A DNA stretch of 64,000 bases from DATLGB01 sp963740765 (GCA_963740765.1 CAVUFN010000011.1:1-64000); one strand, 5' to 3'; positions 17,923 through 29,558 are shown, counted from the stretch's first letter. A program made the numbers and translations. Notes: a model not told the origin generated them from the sequence alone.

Positions 17923-18600
17923 CTATATGACAAGACGCCCGCCCGGGCTGTGACATCCGGTGTAAGCGACCTCGCGGCGCCACGCACGAACGGGCTCCGC
18001 ATGGAGCGCCCGATACTCCTCCGCGATCGCGCTCGGGTCGAAGGTCCCGCCGACCTCGACCGCACCGCCGACCGTGACCGTCGCCACGTGAACCCCGGCC
18101 GGCCAGTACCGCGTCGCGAGGAGCTCGGTGAGCGCACGCAACCCGGCCTTGCCGAGCGAGAGGCTGACGACCTCGGGGATCGGCGCTGGCATGCCTCCCG
18201 TCAGGATGATCGAGCCGCTACCGCGTTGTGCCATCCGCGGGGCGATCCGCCCCGCGGCGACGATCGCACCGACGACGTTCACCGCCCAGGCGTCGAGATG
18301 CTGCCGCGACGAGAGCTCCCCGACCTCGTCCCGCTGGATCATCGCCGCGTTGTAGACCAGGACGTCAGGGACCCCGTGAGCGTCCACGAGCCCCTCGAGC
18401 GCTGAGCCGAGTGCGTCCGCGTCACCGACATGCGCAGTCGCGTCCGGATCCGTCGGCCGGTGTCGGCCAGCGCCTGCGCCCGCGTCGAGGGTCGACTGGG
18501 ACCGCGCGACGAGCCCGATGTCGAACCCTCCGGCGGCGAACCGCCGGGCGACGGCCAAGCCGATCCCCGGCCCGGCGCCGATGACGATCATGGATGGCAC
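17923..18600 (-). CDS. short-chain dehydrogenase/reductase, atypical active site
   Basis: 225 residues. The N-terminal cofactor motif IVIGAGPGIGLAVARRFA and the NAA motif (VYNAAMI) are classic SDR. At the active site the YxxxK motif reads LxxxK (SLSLGKAGLRAL), so the catalytic Tyr is replaced. Oxidoreductase activity is therefore doubtful or uses another residue; a few SDR subgroups share this change. Residues 40-50 look slightly garbled and may hide a compensating indel pair. Start either GTG 18600 or ATG 18591. Confidence 0.7.
   Translation of the reverse strand: MPSMIVIGAGPGIGLAVARRFAAGGFDIGLVARSQSTLDAGAGAGRHRPTDPDATAHVGDADALGSALEGLVDAHGVPDVLVYNAAMIQRDEVGELSSRQHLDAWAVNVVGAIVAAGRIAPRMAQRGSGSIILTGGMPAPIPEVVSLSLGKAGLRALTELLATRYWPAGVHVATVTVGGAVEVGGTFDPSAIAEEYRALHAEPVRAWRREVAYTGCHSPGGRLVI
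17929..17955 (-). promoter_or_regulatory. ECF41-like promoter upstream of the broken epimerase
   Basis: On the minus strand, TGTCACA (17955-17949), a 16-base spacer, then TGTC (17932-17929). The ECF41 consensus is TGTCACA-N16-CGTC, so one base of the -10 differs. It points at the epimerase start at 17893, about 35 bases downstream. It partly overlaps the 3' end of the SDR gene. Confidence 0.55.
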
Positions 18601-19061
18601 GAATACATGACGCGGTAACCCTCCCGGTTGTGACAGGCGGGCGGGTCACCGCCCGACTCCGCCGCCGGGGTGATGCGCGACCTCTGAAACGCACCGGAAC
18701 ACCGTCGCCGGCGACCCGCGCGTGCCCTGGCACTGCTGGGCCGGCGGCATCCGGGCGGCAACATCCGGGGTTGCCGGACCGGCACGTCGGGTCGCCTACC
18801 CCTGTGGAAGCGTCACGTGTCCAGGGACCCCGACGGCACGCTTTGACACGCCTGGGCTCCCGTTCTTGGGGTTCTGGTCCCTCTGACCGCCCGGGCTGTT
18901 GTGCTCCTCGGGCGATTCCCGGACGACTGTCAGGAACAGCGGCTGACCGCCGCGCCGCTGGCCAGCAGCAGGATGACCGATCGAGCGCGCAAGGACGGAT
19001 CGTCCTTCAGGTGCCGGAGCGGAGCACCCTCCTGAAGGAGGACATCACAATGCTCCTCCCC
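18601..19061. other. non-coding stretch before lacI
   Basis: No convincing gene: the open frames here lack start signals and family resemblance. It contains repeat copy B, an inverted repeat (GGCAAC 18757-18762 with GTTGCC 18770-18775), and a stretch GGGGTTCTGGTCCC after copy B that loosely resembles a decayed tRNA T-arm. Confidence 0.5.
18756..18852. repeat. diverged direct repeat, copy B
   Basis: Partner of copy A at 14913-15010, in the same orientation: CGGCAACATCCG (18756-18767), ACGTCGG (18784-18790), CCAGGGACC (18821-18829), ACGCTT (18838-18843), then GACAC. Block spacing equals copy A to within one base. An inverted repeat GGCAAC/GTTGCC within it could form a hairpin. Confidence 0.5.
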
Positions 19062-19062
19062 C

Positions 19063-19105
19063 TTGACCGACCATCGGCTCTACTGCTAGCGTGAAATCGT
19101 TATCA
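19063..19105 (+). promoter_or_regulatory. lacI promoter with LacI-type operator (copy 1)
   Basis: Operator TGAAATCGTTATCA at 19092-19105, an imperfect palindrome with the central CG typical of LacI/GalR sites. The same 14 bases recur at 21939-21952. A weak promoter, TTGACC (19063-19068), 18 bases, TAGCGT (19087-19092), ends at the operator, which would then cover the transcription start. This suggests autorepression. Confidence 0.65.
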
Positions 19106-19130
19106 GCTGAGAACGGTCCCTGGGTCCAGA

Positions 19131-20143
19131 ATGGCGAAAATCCACGATGTAGCCGAGCGCGCTGGGGTCTCCCCCGCCACCGTCTCGCGGTATCTGAGCG
19201 GCCGGACGGTCCGGTCGGCGGATGCCATCGCCGAGGCGGTAAGCGCACTCGAATACTCGCCCAGTGCCATCGCGCGCAGCCTGAAGTCAGGCGTGACTCG
19301 CAACATCGGCGTCGTGGTTCCGGACATCACCAACCCGTTCTTCGCCTCGGCGGTGAAGGGAATCGAACGGGCCTCGCGAGACCAGGCGTACAACATCTTC
19401 TTGGCCAACAGCGACGAGAGCGCTGAGCGTCAGAGCCAGATCCTCACAACGCTCGTCGGCCTCGTGGACGCGCTCATCCTCACGCCGGCGATCGAGTCAG
19501 CCGCGGTGCCGGAGGCCCTCGCTAGCAACGAGGTTCCGGTCGTCCTTCTCGACCGGGAGTGGGGGGAGGACCACGGCTTCGACTCGGTCGTCGTGGACAA
19601 CTTCGGAGGCGCGAATCAGGTCGTGCGCCATCTCGCGCAGTTCGGGCACCAGCGCGTCGCGACGATCGCCGGGCCGCTGGACTCGACTCCGGGGCGCCTT
19701 CGCTACGAGGGGTTCTCGGCCGCGGCGAAGTCGGCGGGCCTGGACACCGACGACCGGCTCATCCAGCAGGGCGACTTTAGCGAGATCAGCGGGTACCTGG
19801 GCCTGAAGACGCTGATGGGACTCGAGCGTCCTCCGACGGCCGTCTTCGTCGCCAACAACCTGATGGCCATCGGTGCGCTGCGGCGTGCAAGGAGGCCGGG
19901 CTGCGGCTTCCCAAGACTTGCCGTTCGTCTCCTTCGACGATCTGGATCTCAACGATCTCCTGGCGCCCGCTATCACGACCGTGAGCCGTCCCACCACCGA
20001 GCAAGGGGAGCTGGCGATGTCGCTGCTCACCGAGCGCCTCAACGGCGGTGCCCCCAGTTCGGGCGCGGTTGGTGCTGGAAACGAGACTTTCAGTGCGGGA
20101 CTCAACCGGTCCCCTTCCCCGCCGCCGACCAACCACTCCCTAG
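19131..20143 (+). CDS. LacI-family transcriptional regulator (two frameshifts)
   Basis: The N-terminal helix-turn-helix IHDVAERAGVSPATVSRYLS is followed by the hinge helix and a periplasmic-binding-like sensor domain (NIGVVVPDITNPFFASAVKG onward; AVFVANNLMAIGAL). Frame changes near 19885 and 20065 lead to PFVSFDDLDLNDLLAPAI, then the C-terminal LVLETRLSVRDST tail and TAG at 20141-20143. The gene heads the catabolic cluster and is preceded by an operator found again before the ureohydrolase gene, so it probably represses both. The sensor domain type suggests a sugar or nucleoside-like effector. Confidence 0.85.
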
Positions 20144-20151
20144 GAGAGCAC

Positions 20152-20924
20152 GTGCAAGCAAGGAAGATCCTCATCGCAGGCGAGACCTGGATTGAGAACA
20201 AGGTCGAGGTCAAGGGGTTCTCCGCCTCTGGACGATCTCGTTCGGGGTCGGCCTGACCGAGTTGGTCGAGGCGTTAGAAGAGTGCGGTCACGAGGTGACC
20301 CACATCCCGAACCACGAGGCAGTGGAGACGTTCCCGTGGGACGTAGAGGCGGCCTCCGAGTACGACGTGATCATGCTCAGCGACATCTCCGCGGACACGC
20401 TGCAGATCGATCCGGACTGCTTCGACCGGGGCAAGAAGACGCCCGATCGCCTGAGGATCCTCGCTGACTACACCGCTGCCGGCGGTGGCCTGATCATGGT
20501 CGGCGGGTACATGTCCTTCTCCGGGATCGAGGGGAAGGCCCACTACCAGGCGACGCCCCTGGCCCGGGTCCTGCCGGTCGGCATGCTCGGCTACGACGAC
20601 CGCATGGAGACCTGTGAGGGCGTGGTCCCGGTGGTGGAAAAGCAGCATGAGGTGCTCGCAGGCATCGAGGGCGAGTGGCCCTTCTTCTTGGGATACAACC
20701 AACTCACGGCCAGGCCCGATGCGGAGCTCGTCATGAGCGTGGACGGGGACCCCTTTCTCGTGGTCGGCGCCCACGGCGACGGCAGGACTGCGGCCTTCGC
20801 GTCTGACTGCTCGCCGCACTGGGGCAGCCCGGAGTTCATGGCCTGGGAGCACTACGGGCGCTTCTGGGGTCAGCTCGTGGAGTGGCTCGGCGCGAACGCG
20901 GTATCTGAGCGTGCGAGCAGTTGA
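20152..20924 (+). CDS. GATase1-like protein (DUF1355/PF07090 type, one frameshift)
   Basis: A class-I-glutamine-amidotransferase-fold protein of the GATase1_like kind. GTG 20152 follows GGAGA; the N-terminal strand is RKILIAGETWIENKVEVKGF. A small indel near 20230 separates this from the remainder (LTELVEALEECGHEVTHIPN, DVIMLSDISAD, GGLIMVGGYMSFSGIEGKA, and the C-terminal SDCSPHWGSPEFMAWEHY). About 257 residues when joined. The nucleophilic Cys of amidotransferases is not evident at the expected elbow (GGYMSF), so it may be a hydrolase or binding protein. It lies between lacI and a ribokinase-like gene with 9-base and overlapping spacing. Confidence 0.65.
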
Positions 20925-21880
20925 CCGTGCCGCGCATTGCGGTCGTTGGAAGCGTGATGACCGACATGCTCGTGCGCGTCGGACGAATGCCAGAAGCCGG
21001 CGAGACTCTCGAGGGCACCTCGTTTCAGTTGGGTAACGGCGGCAAGGGCGCCAATCAGGCTGTGATGGCCGCTGCCTTGGGCGCCGAGGTCGAGCTCATC
21101 GCTTGCGTCGGGGACGACGCCTTCGGCGAGGAGGCTTTGCGTAACTTCGAGGCGCGGGGGATCGCGACCGCCGCGGTGCGCCGCGTGACCGGCTCCTCGA
21201 CCGGGGTGGCTCCAATCCTGGTTGACGAGACCGGCGAGAACCGGATCGTCATCGTTTCCGGGGCCAAAGCGCAACTGGCCCCGGACGAGATCGAGGCCGG
21301 TTTCGCGAAAATGAAGACCGCGGACGTCGTTCTCTGCCAGCTGGAGATCTCGGCCGAGTGTGTCCTGCAGGCGTTGCTGGAAGGCCGGCGCGCCGGTGCC
21401 GTCACGATCCTCAACCCAGCTCCAGTCAAGCCCATCAAGCCTTCGACGCTGCGTCTGGCGGACTGGATCCTCCCCAACGAGATCGAGTTCGAGGGGCTCC
21501 GCCAGAACTCGCTCGGAGGGAAGCCGACCACGCTGAGCGAGGACGTTCCCGCCCTGGCGAGCGAGCTGGGCGTGGCGCTGGCGGTGACTAGCGGGGAGCG
21601 CGGTGCCGTCCTGTACTCACCAGGGGACGGCTCCGTCAGCCACGTCCCTGCGCCCGCTGCTTCGGTGGTGGACACGACCGGCGCGGGCGATGCGTTCGCG
21701 GGCGCCTTCGCATACGCGCTCGCCAGGAAGGCAACACCGGAGCGGGCGGCCGAGTTCGCCTGCGCATGCGCGTCGAGCAGCGTCGAGCGCGAGGGTACGC
21801 AGTCGTCCTATCCGGGGCCGTCCACGTTGACGGCGCTGAAATCGATACTCGATGATGACGCGATCGAGGCCACGACATGA
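20921..21880 (+). CDS. PfkB-family carbohydrate kinase, ribokinase-like
   Basis: About 319 residues. The N-terminal VVGSVMTDMLVRVGRMPEAG and the sugar-contacting GGKGANQA match ribokinase. The C-terminal DTTGAGDAFAG motif holds the catalytic Asp and anion hole. Likely substrates are ribose, deoxyribose or a nucleoside; with deoC downstream, deoxyribose is attractive, but this is inference. The frame opens at TTG 20921, overlapping the upstream stop as TTGA; GTG 20927 is an equally good start. Confidence 0.85.
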   Translation: MTVPRIAVVGSVMTDMLVRVGRMPEAGETLEGTSFQLGNGGKGANQAVMAAALGAEVELIACVGDDAFGEEALRNFEARGIATAAVRRVTGSSTGVAPILVDETGENRIVIVSGAKAQLAPDEIEAGFAKMKTADVVLCQLEISAECVLQALLEGRRAGAVTILNPAPVKPIKPSTLRLADWILPNEIEFEGLRQNSLGGKPTTLSEDVPALASELGVALAVTSGERGAVLYSPGDGSVSHVPAPAASVVDTTGAGDAFAGAFAYALARKATPERAAEFACACASSSVEREGTQSSYPGPSTLTALKSILDDDAIEATT

Positions 21881-21907
21881 AGTCTGGGCCTCCCCTGACA
21901 CGGCCAG

Positions 21908-21952
21908 TTGACATGCCACAGGCCGAGGCATACGATACTGAAATCGTTATCA
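21908..21952 (+). promoter_or_regulatory. strong promoter with LacI-type operator (copy 2)
   Basis: TTGACA (21908-21913), exactly 17 bases, TACGAT (21931-21936): a near-consensus housekeeping promoter, rare in such GC-rich DNA. Operator TGAAATCGTTATCA at 21939-21952 begins two bases after the -10 and would block initiation when bound. It drives the ureohydrolase-transporter-deoC-aldehyde dehydrogenase genes. Confidence 0.8.
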
Positions 21953-21979
21953 CCAGCAGAGTGACGAAAGGCTGATCCC

Positions 21980-23068
21980 TTGACTGAACGCGGCGCAACC
22001 GGCCCTCGCAGCGTGGCGCGCTACGACTGGGAACCGTCCTATTCGGGGATCCAGAGCTTTCTCAAGCTCCCCATCTGCCTGACCTCGGAGGACCTCGTCG
22101 AAGGCGGCATCGACGTGGCCATCGGCGGTATTCCGTGGGATGGGACCAACACCGCACGTGCCGGGACGCACCTCGGGCCGCAGGGCATCCGGCGCAGCGA
22201 CAACGCCTGGTCGCCTCCGCTCAATCGCCCATCGCAATGGGTGCGGGTCGATCCCGTGGAGCACCTGACGATGGCGGACTACGGCGACGCCCAGGTCGTT
22301 CCGGGCAACCCCGCGGCGACCGAGCAGAACATCAAGCGCTTCGTGAAGGAGATCCTCGACGCAGGCGCAATGCCCATGTTGCTCGGGGGCGATCACTGGA
22401 TTACGTGGCCGATCGTTTCCGCATTCGCTGAGCACTACGGAGCCGGGGCGGTCGGCGTCGTGCAGTTCGACGCCCACACCGACACGGCGATTCCCGATCC
22501 CGGAACCGTCGGCAATCACGGCACCGCGGTGCGGCAGCTGATCGAGAGCGGAGCCGTCGAGGCCGAAAACTTCATTCAAGTCGGGATCCGAGGCAACTGG
22601 CCCGACCCGTCGGTCACGGCTTGGATGGAGAAAAAGGGAATCCGCACCCATTACATGGCGGAGATCCTCCACCGCGGGTTCGAGGCGGTCCTCGAGGACG
22701 TGATCGAGGAGGCCCGGCGCCCGCAGCATTTGTTCATCACCTTCGACATCGACGGCGTCGATCCGGCGTTCGCGCCGGGCACTGGCTCGCCCGAGCCGGG
22801 AGGGCTCACGAGTCTCCAGGCGATGACCGCCGTCCGCCGGCTCGCTCACGAGGTGGGCATCGTCGGCATGGATCTCGTGGAAGTCAGCCCGCCGTCCGAC
22901 GTCGGGAACAACATCACTGCTCTGCTCGGCCACCGGCTCGTGCTGGACGCGCTCGTGGGCACGGCGATGCGCCGCGCGGCGGTCGAAGGCGCTGCGTATC
23001 TCCATCCCCGAGCAGCGGGCGGACCCGACGTCGCATCCGTCCCTGAGACACGGTCCGAGCCTCAGTAG
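21980..23068 (+). CDS. ureohydrolase (agmatinase/arginase superfamily)
   Basis: 362 residues, TTG start with AAAGG upstream. The binuclear-metal motifs are intact: GGDHWIT (His), QFDAHTDT (Asp-x-His-x-Asp), and FDIDGVDPAFAPGTGSPEPG (two Asp). These define enzymes that hydrolyse a guanidino group to release urea, or relatives acting on formimino or amidino groups. The protein is longer than E. coli agmatinase (306), with N- and C-terminal extensions. It is the first gene after the operator-controlled promoter, ahead of an importer and deoC, an unusual partner set. The substrate is unknown; it may not be agmatine. Confidence 0.85.
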   Translation: MTERGATGPRSVARYDWEPSYSGIQSFLKLPICLTSEDLVEGGIDVAIGGIPWDGTNTARAGTHLGPQGIRRSDNAWSPPLNRPSQWVRVDPVEHLTMADYGDAQVVPGNPAATEQNIKRFVKEILDAGAMPMLLGGDHWITWPIVSAFAEHYGAGAVGVVQFDAHTDTAIPDPGTVGNHGTAVRQLIESGAVEAENFIQVGIRGNWPDPSVTAWMEKKGIRTHYMAEILHRGFEAVLEDVIEEARRPQHLFITFDIDGVDPAFAPGTGSPEPGGLTSLQAMTAVRRLAHEVGIVGMDLVEVSPPSDVGNNITALLGHRLVLDALVGTAMRRAAVEGAAYLHPRAAGGPDVASVPETRSEPQ

Positions 23069-23136
23069 ACGTGCCCTCGAACGGCCCCCAACACATCACC
23101 GCCAGTGACTCACAAGAGCTTCTAGGAGGCTGCACC

Positions 23137-24714
23137 ATGCTTCATCGCAATCTGAAAATCGCGCTGCTGTGTCTCGCCGTGGGCGTCTTTGCGGCCGGCT
23201 GTGGCAGCAGCAGCAAGGGGTCTGGCAAGTCCTCCACCGACACGACCCTTCGCCTCGGCTACTACGAGGACATCCAGAGTCCAGACCCTGACGTCCAGTA
23301 CGACATCCCAGGACTCGAGTTGGTCAACAACGTGTACGAGGGCCTCGTGCACTACGCCCCCGGCAACAGCACGAAGATCGTGCCCTGGCTCGCCACCTCG
23401 TGGTAGATCTCGGCGGACAAGCGCGTGTACGAGTTCGACCTGCGCGAGGGCGTCACGTTCCATGACGGAACCCCCTTCGACTCTGCGGCCGCGAAGGCCA
23501 GCCTGGAGCGCCGCATCGCGATGAAGCAGGGCGCGTTCTACCAAGTGCAGGACATCGAGTCGATCAAGACGCCCTCTCCGAGCAAGCTGAAGATCACCCT
23601 CAAGGGCACCAACGCCGCATTCATGAGCTATCTCGCGTCGCCCTACGGCGTGAAGATGATCAGCCCGACGGCGATCAAGAAGCACACGCAGGGCGGCAAG
23701 GACCTGGGTCAGAAATGGCTCGGCAAGCACGATGCCGGGACGGGCCGCTACATGCTCAGCCAGTTCTCACTGGGGCAGCAGTACGTCGCCAAGGCGTATC
23801 CCAAGTGGTGGGGCGAAGAGCCTTTCTACAAGTCGATCGTGTTCAAGCTGATCACCGACTCCGGAAGTCAGGTGCTGCAGCTCAAGGGCGGAGATCTGGA
23901 CATCCTTCACCAGCAGCCCATCACCACGTTGGACAGCCTGAAGGAAGATCCGAACTACCAGGTGAAGGCGTTCCCCGTGGTTCTCAAGAGCTGGATTCAC
24001 GTGAACCCGAACCGGCCGCCGTTCAACGACCCGGCCGCGCGCAAGGTTCTCGGGCAGGCGTTCGACCGGGAGAAGATCACCAAGACCTTCTTCGGGGAGT
24101 ACGCCACGACCTCGACGCAGATGTATCCCGCGGGGCTCATGCCCGAGGGCACCGCCGAGGATCCTCAGCCGTTCGACCCCTCGAAGCTCAAGGCAGCCGT
24201 CGCCTCAATGCCCGCCAGCGATCGCAAGGTGGAGCTCGTTTACCTCTCGGGTTACGGCGCGGACATCCAGCGAATCGCCGGCGAGCTCGGCAATGAGCTC
24301 CGCGACGCCGGGCTTGTGCCGAACGTGCATCAGGTGACGGTGTCTCGGTTGTTCGGCTACCCCAGCCAGGATGCGAGGAAGGCGCCGAAGCTGTCGTGGC
24401 AACGAGAACTCCGACTCGGGCACCCCGACACCTGGTCGCGGTCCTACATGTACAAGGGCTCGGCGCTCGACTACCTGCGCGGATACAGCGACAAGGCCGA
24501 TGAGGCGATGGACGCCGGCATCCGCCAGGTCGACAGTGCCAAGGAAATCGCGCTGTACGCGAAGGCCGGCGACATCATCCACGCTGACGGCACGTTCATC
24601 ACGCTGGCCGACATCGAGGACACGTTCCTGGCTCGCGCTGGCATCTCGGGCTTCGAGCACCAGCTCGAGTGCCCGACCTGCCTGAACCTGGCGGCGCTGA
24701 AGGCAGGCAGCTAG
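23137..24714 (+). pseudogene. ABC importer substrate-binding lipoprotein, SBP_bac_5 family (in-frame stop)
   Basis: Oligopeptide/nickel-type binding protein. ATG 23137 follows a perfect AGGAGG. The signal peptide ends in the lipobox FAAGC, then GSSSKGSGKS. A TAG at 23404-23406 interrupts WLATSW/ISADKRVYEF, with the same frame continuing to 24714 through typical motifs (GVTFHDGTPFDSAAAK, GTGRYMLSQF, FDREKITKTFFGEY). GAG or CAG to TAG would explain it by one substitution. Around 24400 the residues LSWQRELRLGHPDTW look locally out of frame; a neighbouring frame reads NENSDSG. Apart from these flaws it is a full-length family member. Confidence 0.8.
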
Positions 24715-25593
24715 GTGGGTAGCCTCTCGACCGGGCTCGACGCCCGTCGCCCCTTCTGGCACAGAGCCGGCAACGGGTCCCGGTCGAGAGGGCGTGCCCA
24801 GGTCCTGGGCCGCGCCGACAAGGCGATGCTGGCGTTCGGAGCGCTTCTGCTGCTGGTCGTCATCGTCCTGCCGCCGCTGCTCGCCTACGGCACCAATGAT
24901 CTCGCCGGGGCGCCGCTCTCGGCGCCCTCGGCCCAGCATCCCTTCGGCACCGACGAGCAGGGGTACGAGATCCTCACGCGCGTCATGTACGGGATGCGCA
25001 CGAGCATCGTCGCGGCGCTCATAGTCATCGCCTCCGGAGTTCTCATCGGCGGCTTCATCGGCCTTGTCGCCGGGATCGCCGGCGGTTGGGTGGATGCGGT
25101 CCTGATGCGCTTCACCGATCTGTTCCTGGGCCTACCGGGGCCCCTCCTTGTCCTCGCGGTCGTTTCCGCGCTTGGTGCCAGCCTCCGGAACACGCTGATC
25201 GGCCTCGCCGTCGTGTGGTGGCCCTGGTACGCACGCATCGTGCGAGGGCAGGTGCGCGCGACCGCTTCGAGACCGCATGTCGAGGCCGCGAGGCTGGCCG
25301 GTCTCGGTCGCGCCCGCGTCGCCCTCAAGCACATCCTCCCGGGCGCCTTCGGATCGATCGTCGTCACCGCCTCGTTGGACATCGGCAACGTAATCCTTCT
25401 GCTGGCCAGCCTCTCGTTCCTCGGTTTGGGCTCCCCGGACACCTCGCCCGAGCTGGGGGCGATGTCCGCGCGAGGCCTTACCTACCTGTTCACCGGCTGG
25501 TGGGCTGCCGTCATCCCTGCCGCCGCCGTGTTCCTTCTGGCGTTCGTCGGCAACTTCGTCGGGGACGCCGTGCGAGACGTGATCGAGGACTGA
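24715..25593 (+). CDS. ABC importer permease, DppC/OppC-like
   Basis: 292 residues. The long N-terminal cytoplasmic arm leads to the first helix (MLAFGALLLLVVIVLPPLL), then HPFGTDEQGYEILTRVMYG, the characteristic DppC motif before the transmembrane core. The EAA loop EAARLAGLGRARVALKHILPG is near residue 185. GTG start directly abuts the binding-protein stop. Gene order (SBP, DppC-like, DppB-like, fused ATPase) is a variant of the dpp/opp layout, with C before B. Confidence 0.88.
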   Translation: MGSLSTGLDARRPFWHRAGNGSRSRGRAQVLGRADKAMLAFGALLLLVVIVLPPLLAYGTNDLAGAPLSAPSAQHPFGTDEQGYEILTRVMYGMRTSIVAALIVIASGVLIGGFIGLVAGIAGGWVDAVLMRFTDLFLGLPGPLLVLAVVSALGASLRNTLIGLAVVWWPWYARIVRGQVRATASRPHVEAARLAGLGRARVALKHILPGAFGSIVVTASLDIGNVILLLASLSFLGLGSPDTSPELGAMSARGLTYLFTGWWAAVIPAAAVFLLAFVGNFVGDAVRDVIED

Positions 25594-25594
25594 G

Positions 25595-26580
25595 ATGACT
25601 CGCTTCGTAATGATCCGCACGGCATCGCTGATCGGCGTCCTCCTCGCGCTCACCCTGGTTGTCTTCGTGATTCAGTCACAGGTCCCGACCGACCCGGTGG
25701 CAGCGAACCTCGGCGCCGGAGCCAGCCGAGAACTGGTCCAGGAGAAGCGATCAGAGCTCGGCTACGACAAGCCGATCACGGTCCAGTACTGGCGCTTTCT
25801 GCAACGGATGGCGAAGGGGGACATCGGAACGTCCCTGCGCACCCACGACCGCGTCCTCTCTGACATCAAGACCTTCGCCCCGGCCTCGATCGAGCTCGCG
25901 CTGGTTGCCAGCCTGCTCATCTTCGTGATGGCGCTCGGGTTGGGGGTCTGGGCGGCCGCCGGCACGCGCGGGTCCGGCGTGACCCGCCGCGTCATGGTCG
26001 CCCTCGCGTCCGCCCCGACGTTCTTCCTCGGGCTGCTGGCAATCCTCATCTTCTACTCATGGCTCTCCTGGCTACCCGCGTCGGGTCGCACGAGCAGTCA
26101 GACCGCTCACGGCTTCGTGCTTTTCTCCACGCTGTTCAGCGGCGACCTTGACGGGTTCTTCGATGCCCTGAAGCACGTGATACTGCCAGCCGCCGTCGTC
26201 GCCGTCGGACCCGCCGTCGCGATCGGTCGGGTATTGCGCGGTGCGCTCATCGGGGCCATGAGGCAGGACCACGTGCGCACCGCGCGCTCCAAGGGCATGA
26301 GCGAACTGCGGGTCCTGCTGCGCCACGGGCTGCGCAACTCGCTCACACCGACCCTGGCGATGGCCGGGCTCCAGACCGGCTTGCTCCTCACCGGGGTCGT
26401 CGTCGTGGAGGTGGTGTTCGCGTGGCCCGGGCTCGGGCTGTACACCGCAAACGCGCTGGCGAACTCTGACTTCCCCGCGGTGGTCGGAGTGACGCTCGTG
26501 CTCGGCGGCGTGTACGTCGTCGTCAACGGGTTGGTCGACGTGCTGCAGGCCGTTGCGGATCCTCGTCTGAGAGACCCCGC

Positions 26581-26584
<4 letters not shown>
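25595..26584 (+). CDS. ABC importer permease, DppB/OppB-like
   Basis: 329 residues, six predicted helices. N-terminal SLIGVLLALTLVVFVIQSQV followed by PTDPVAANLG, and YWRFLQRMAKGDIGTSLRT, are hallmarks of DppB-type permeases. The EAA-like loop TARSKGMSELRVLLRHGLRN is near residue 235. One base separates it from the upstream stop, and it overlaps the ATPase gene by GTGA at 26581. Confidence 0.88.
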
Positions 26585-28670
<2,086 letters not shown>

Positions 28671-28671
<1 letters not shown>

Positions 28672-29558
28672 TGCGCCGCACCCTTCCAGGGGTCGACCGC
28701 GTCGGTGTCGAGGAGCGCGCAGCCCGTCTCGGGGGGCGCTCGATCAAGACCGAGGCCAAGGCCCAGGGCATCCGCCTCGCGGTCTCGATGATCGACCTGA
28801 CCACGCTCGAGGGCTCGGACACGCCGGGCAAGGTGAAGCATCTTTGCGCCAAAGCGGTCGCCCCCGACCCGCTGCGCCCCGAGATTCCGAACTGCGCGGC
28901 CGTCTGCGTGTATCCCAACCTCGTCGCGACCGCACGCGACGCGGTCGCCGGATCCGGTGTTCGGGTGGCGTCGGTGGCCACGGGATTTCCGGCGGGTCAG
29001 ACGCCGCTCGAGACGCGGCTGGTGGAGACCCGGCGAGCCGTGGCGGACGGCGCAACCGAGATCGACATGGTCATCTCGCGTGCGGCCTATCTATCAGGGG
29101 ACGACGCCCTGGTGGCGTATGAGATCGAGGCCGTGAAGGAGGCCTGCGGCGAGGCGCATCTGAAGGTGATCCTGGAGACCGCTGAGCTTCCGAGCTACGA
29201 CCACGTTCGGCATGCCTCCCAGTTGGCGATCGACGCGGGCGCCGATTGGATCAAGACCTCGACGGGGAAGTCGACCGCCGGCGCCACCCCCGGGGTCGTC
29301 CTGGTGATGCTGGAGACCGTGCGGGCGCACCATCAACGCACAGGGCGTGTCGTGGGCGTCAAGGCGGCTGGCGGGGTGTCGCTAGCGAAGCGCGCTCTGC
29401 ATATGCTGGTCCTTGTCAAAGAGACCCTTGGCGACGACTGGCTCACGCCGAGCCGGTTCAGGATCGGCGCCTCCTCGGTGCTCAACGACCTGCTGATGCA
29501 GTACGCCAAGCTCGACAGCGGGCGCTACGGCCGCGCGGAGGACTTCTCTTATGAGTGA
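28671..29558 (+). CDS. deoC: deoxyribose-phosphate aldolase
   Basis: 295 residues. It cleaves 2-deoxyribose 5-phosphate to glyceraldehyde 3-phosphate and acetaldehyde. Active-site features: DWIKTSTGK and the Schiff-base Lys in GVKAAGGV, plus the earlier TEIDMVIS Asp region. Length fits the longer, DeoC2-like (E. coli-type) class. Coupled upstream to the importer ATPase and downstream to an aldehyde dehydrogenase (overlap 29551-29558) that could oxidise the acetaldehyde. With the ribokinase-like gene this supports deoxyribose or deoxynucleoside catabolism. Confidence 0.92.

Noticed and set aside
18594..19094. 166-residue open frame before lacI
   Set aside because: No family resemblance and no ribosome site, and it spans repeat copy B and the lacI promoter.
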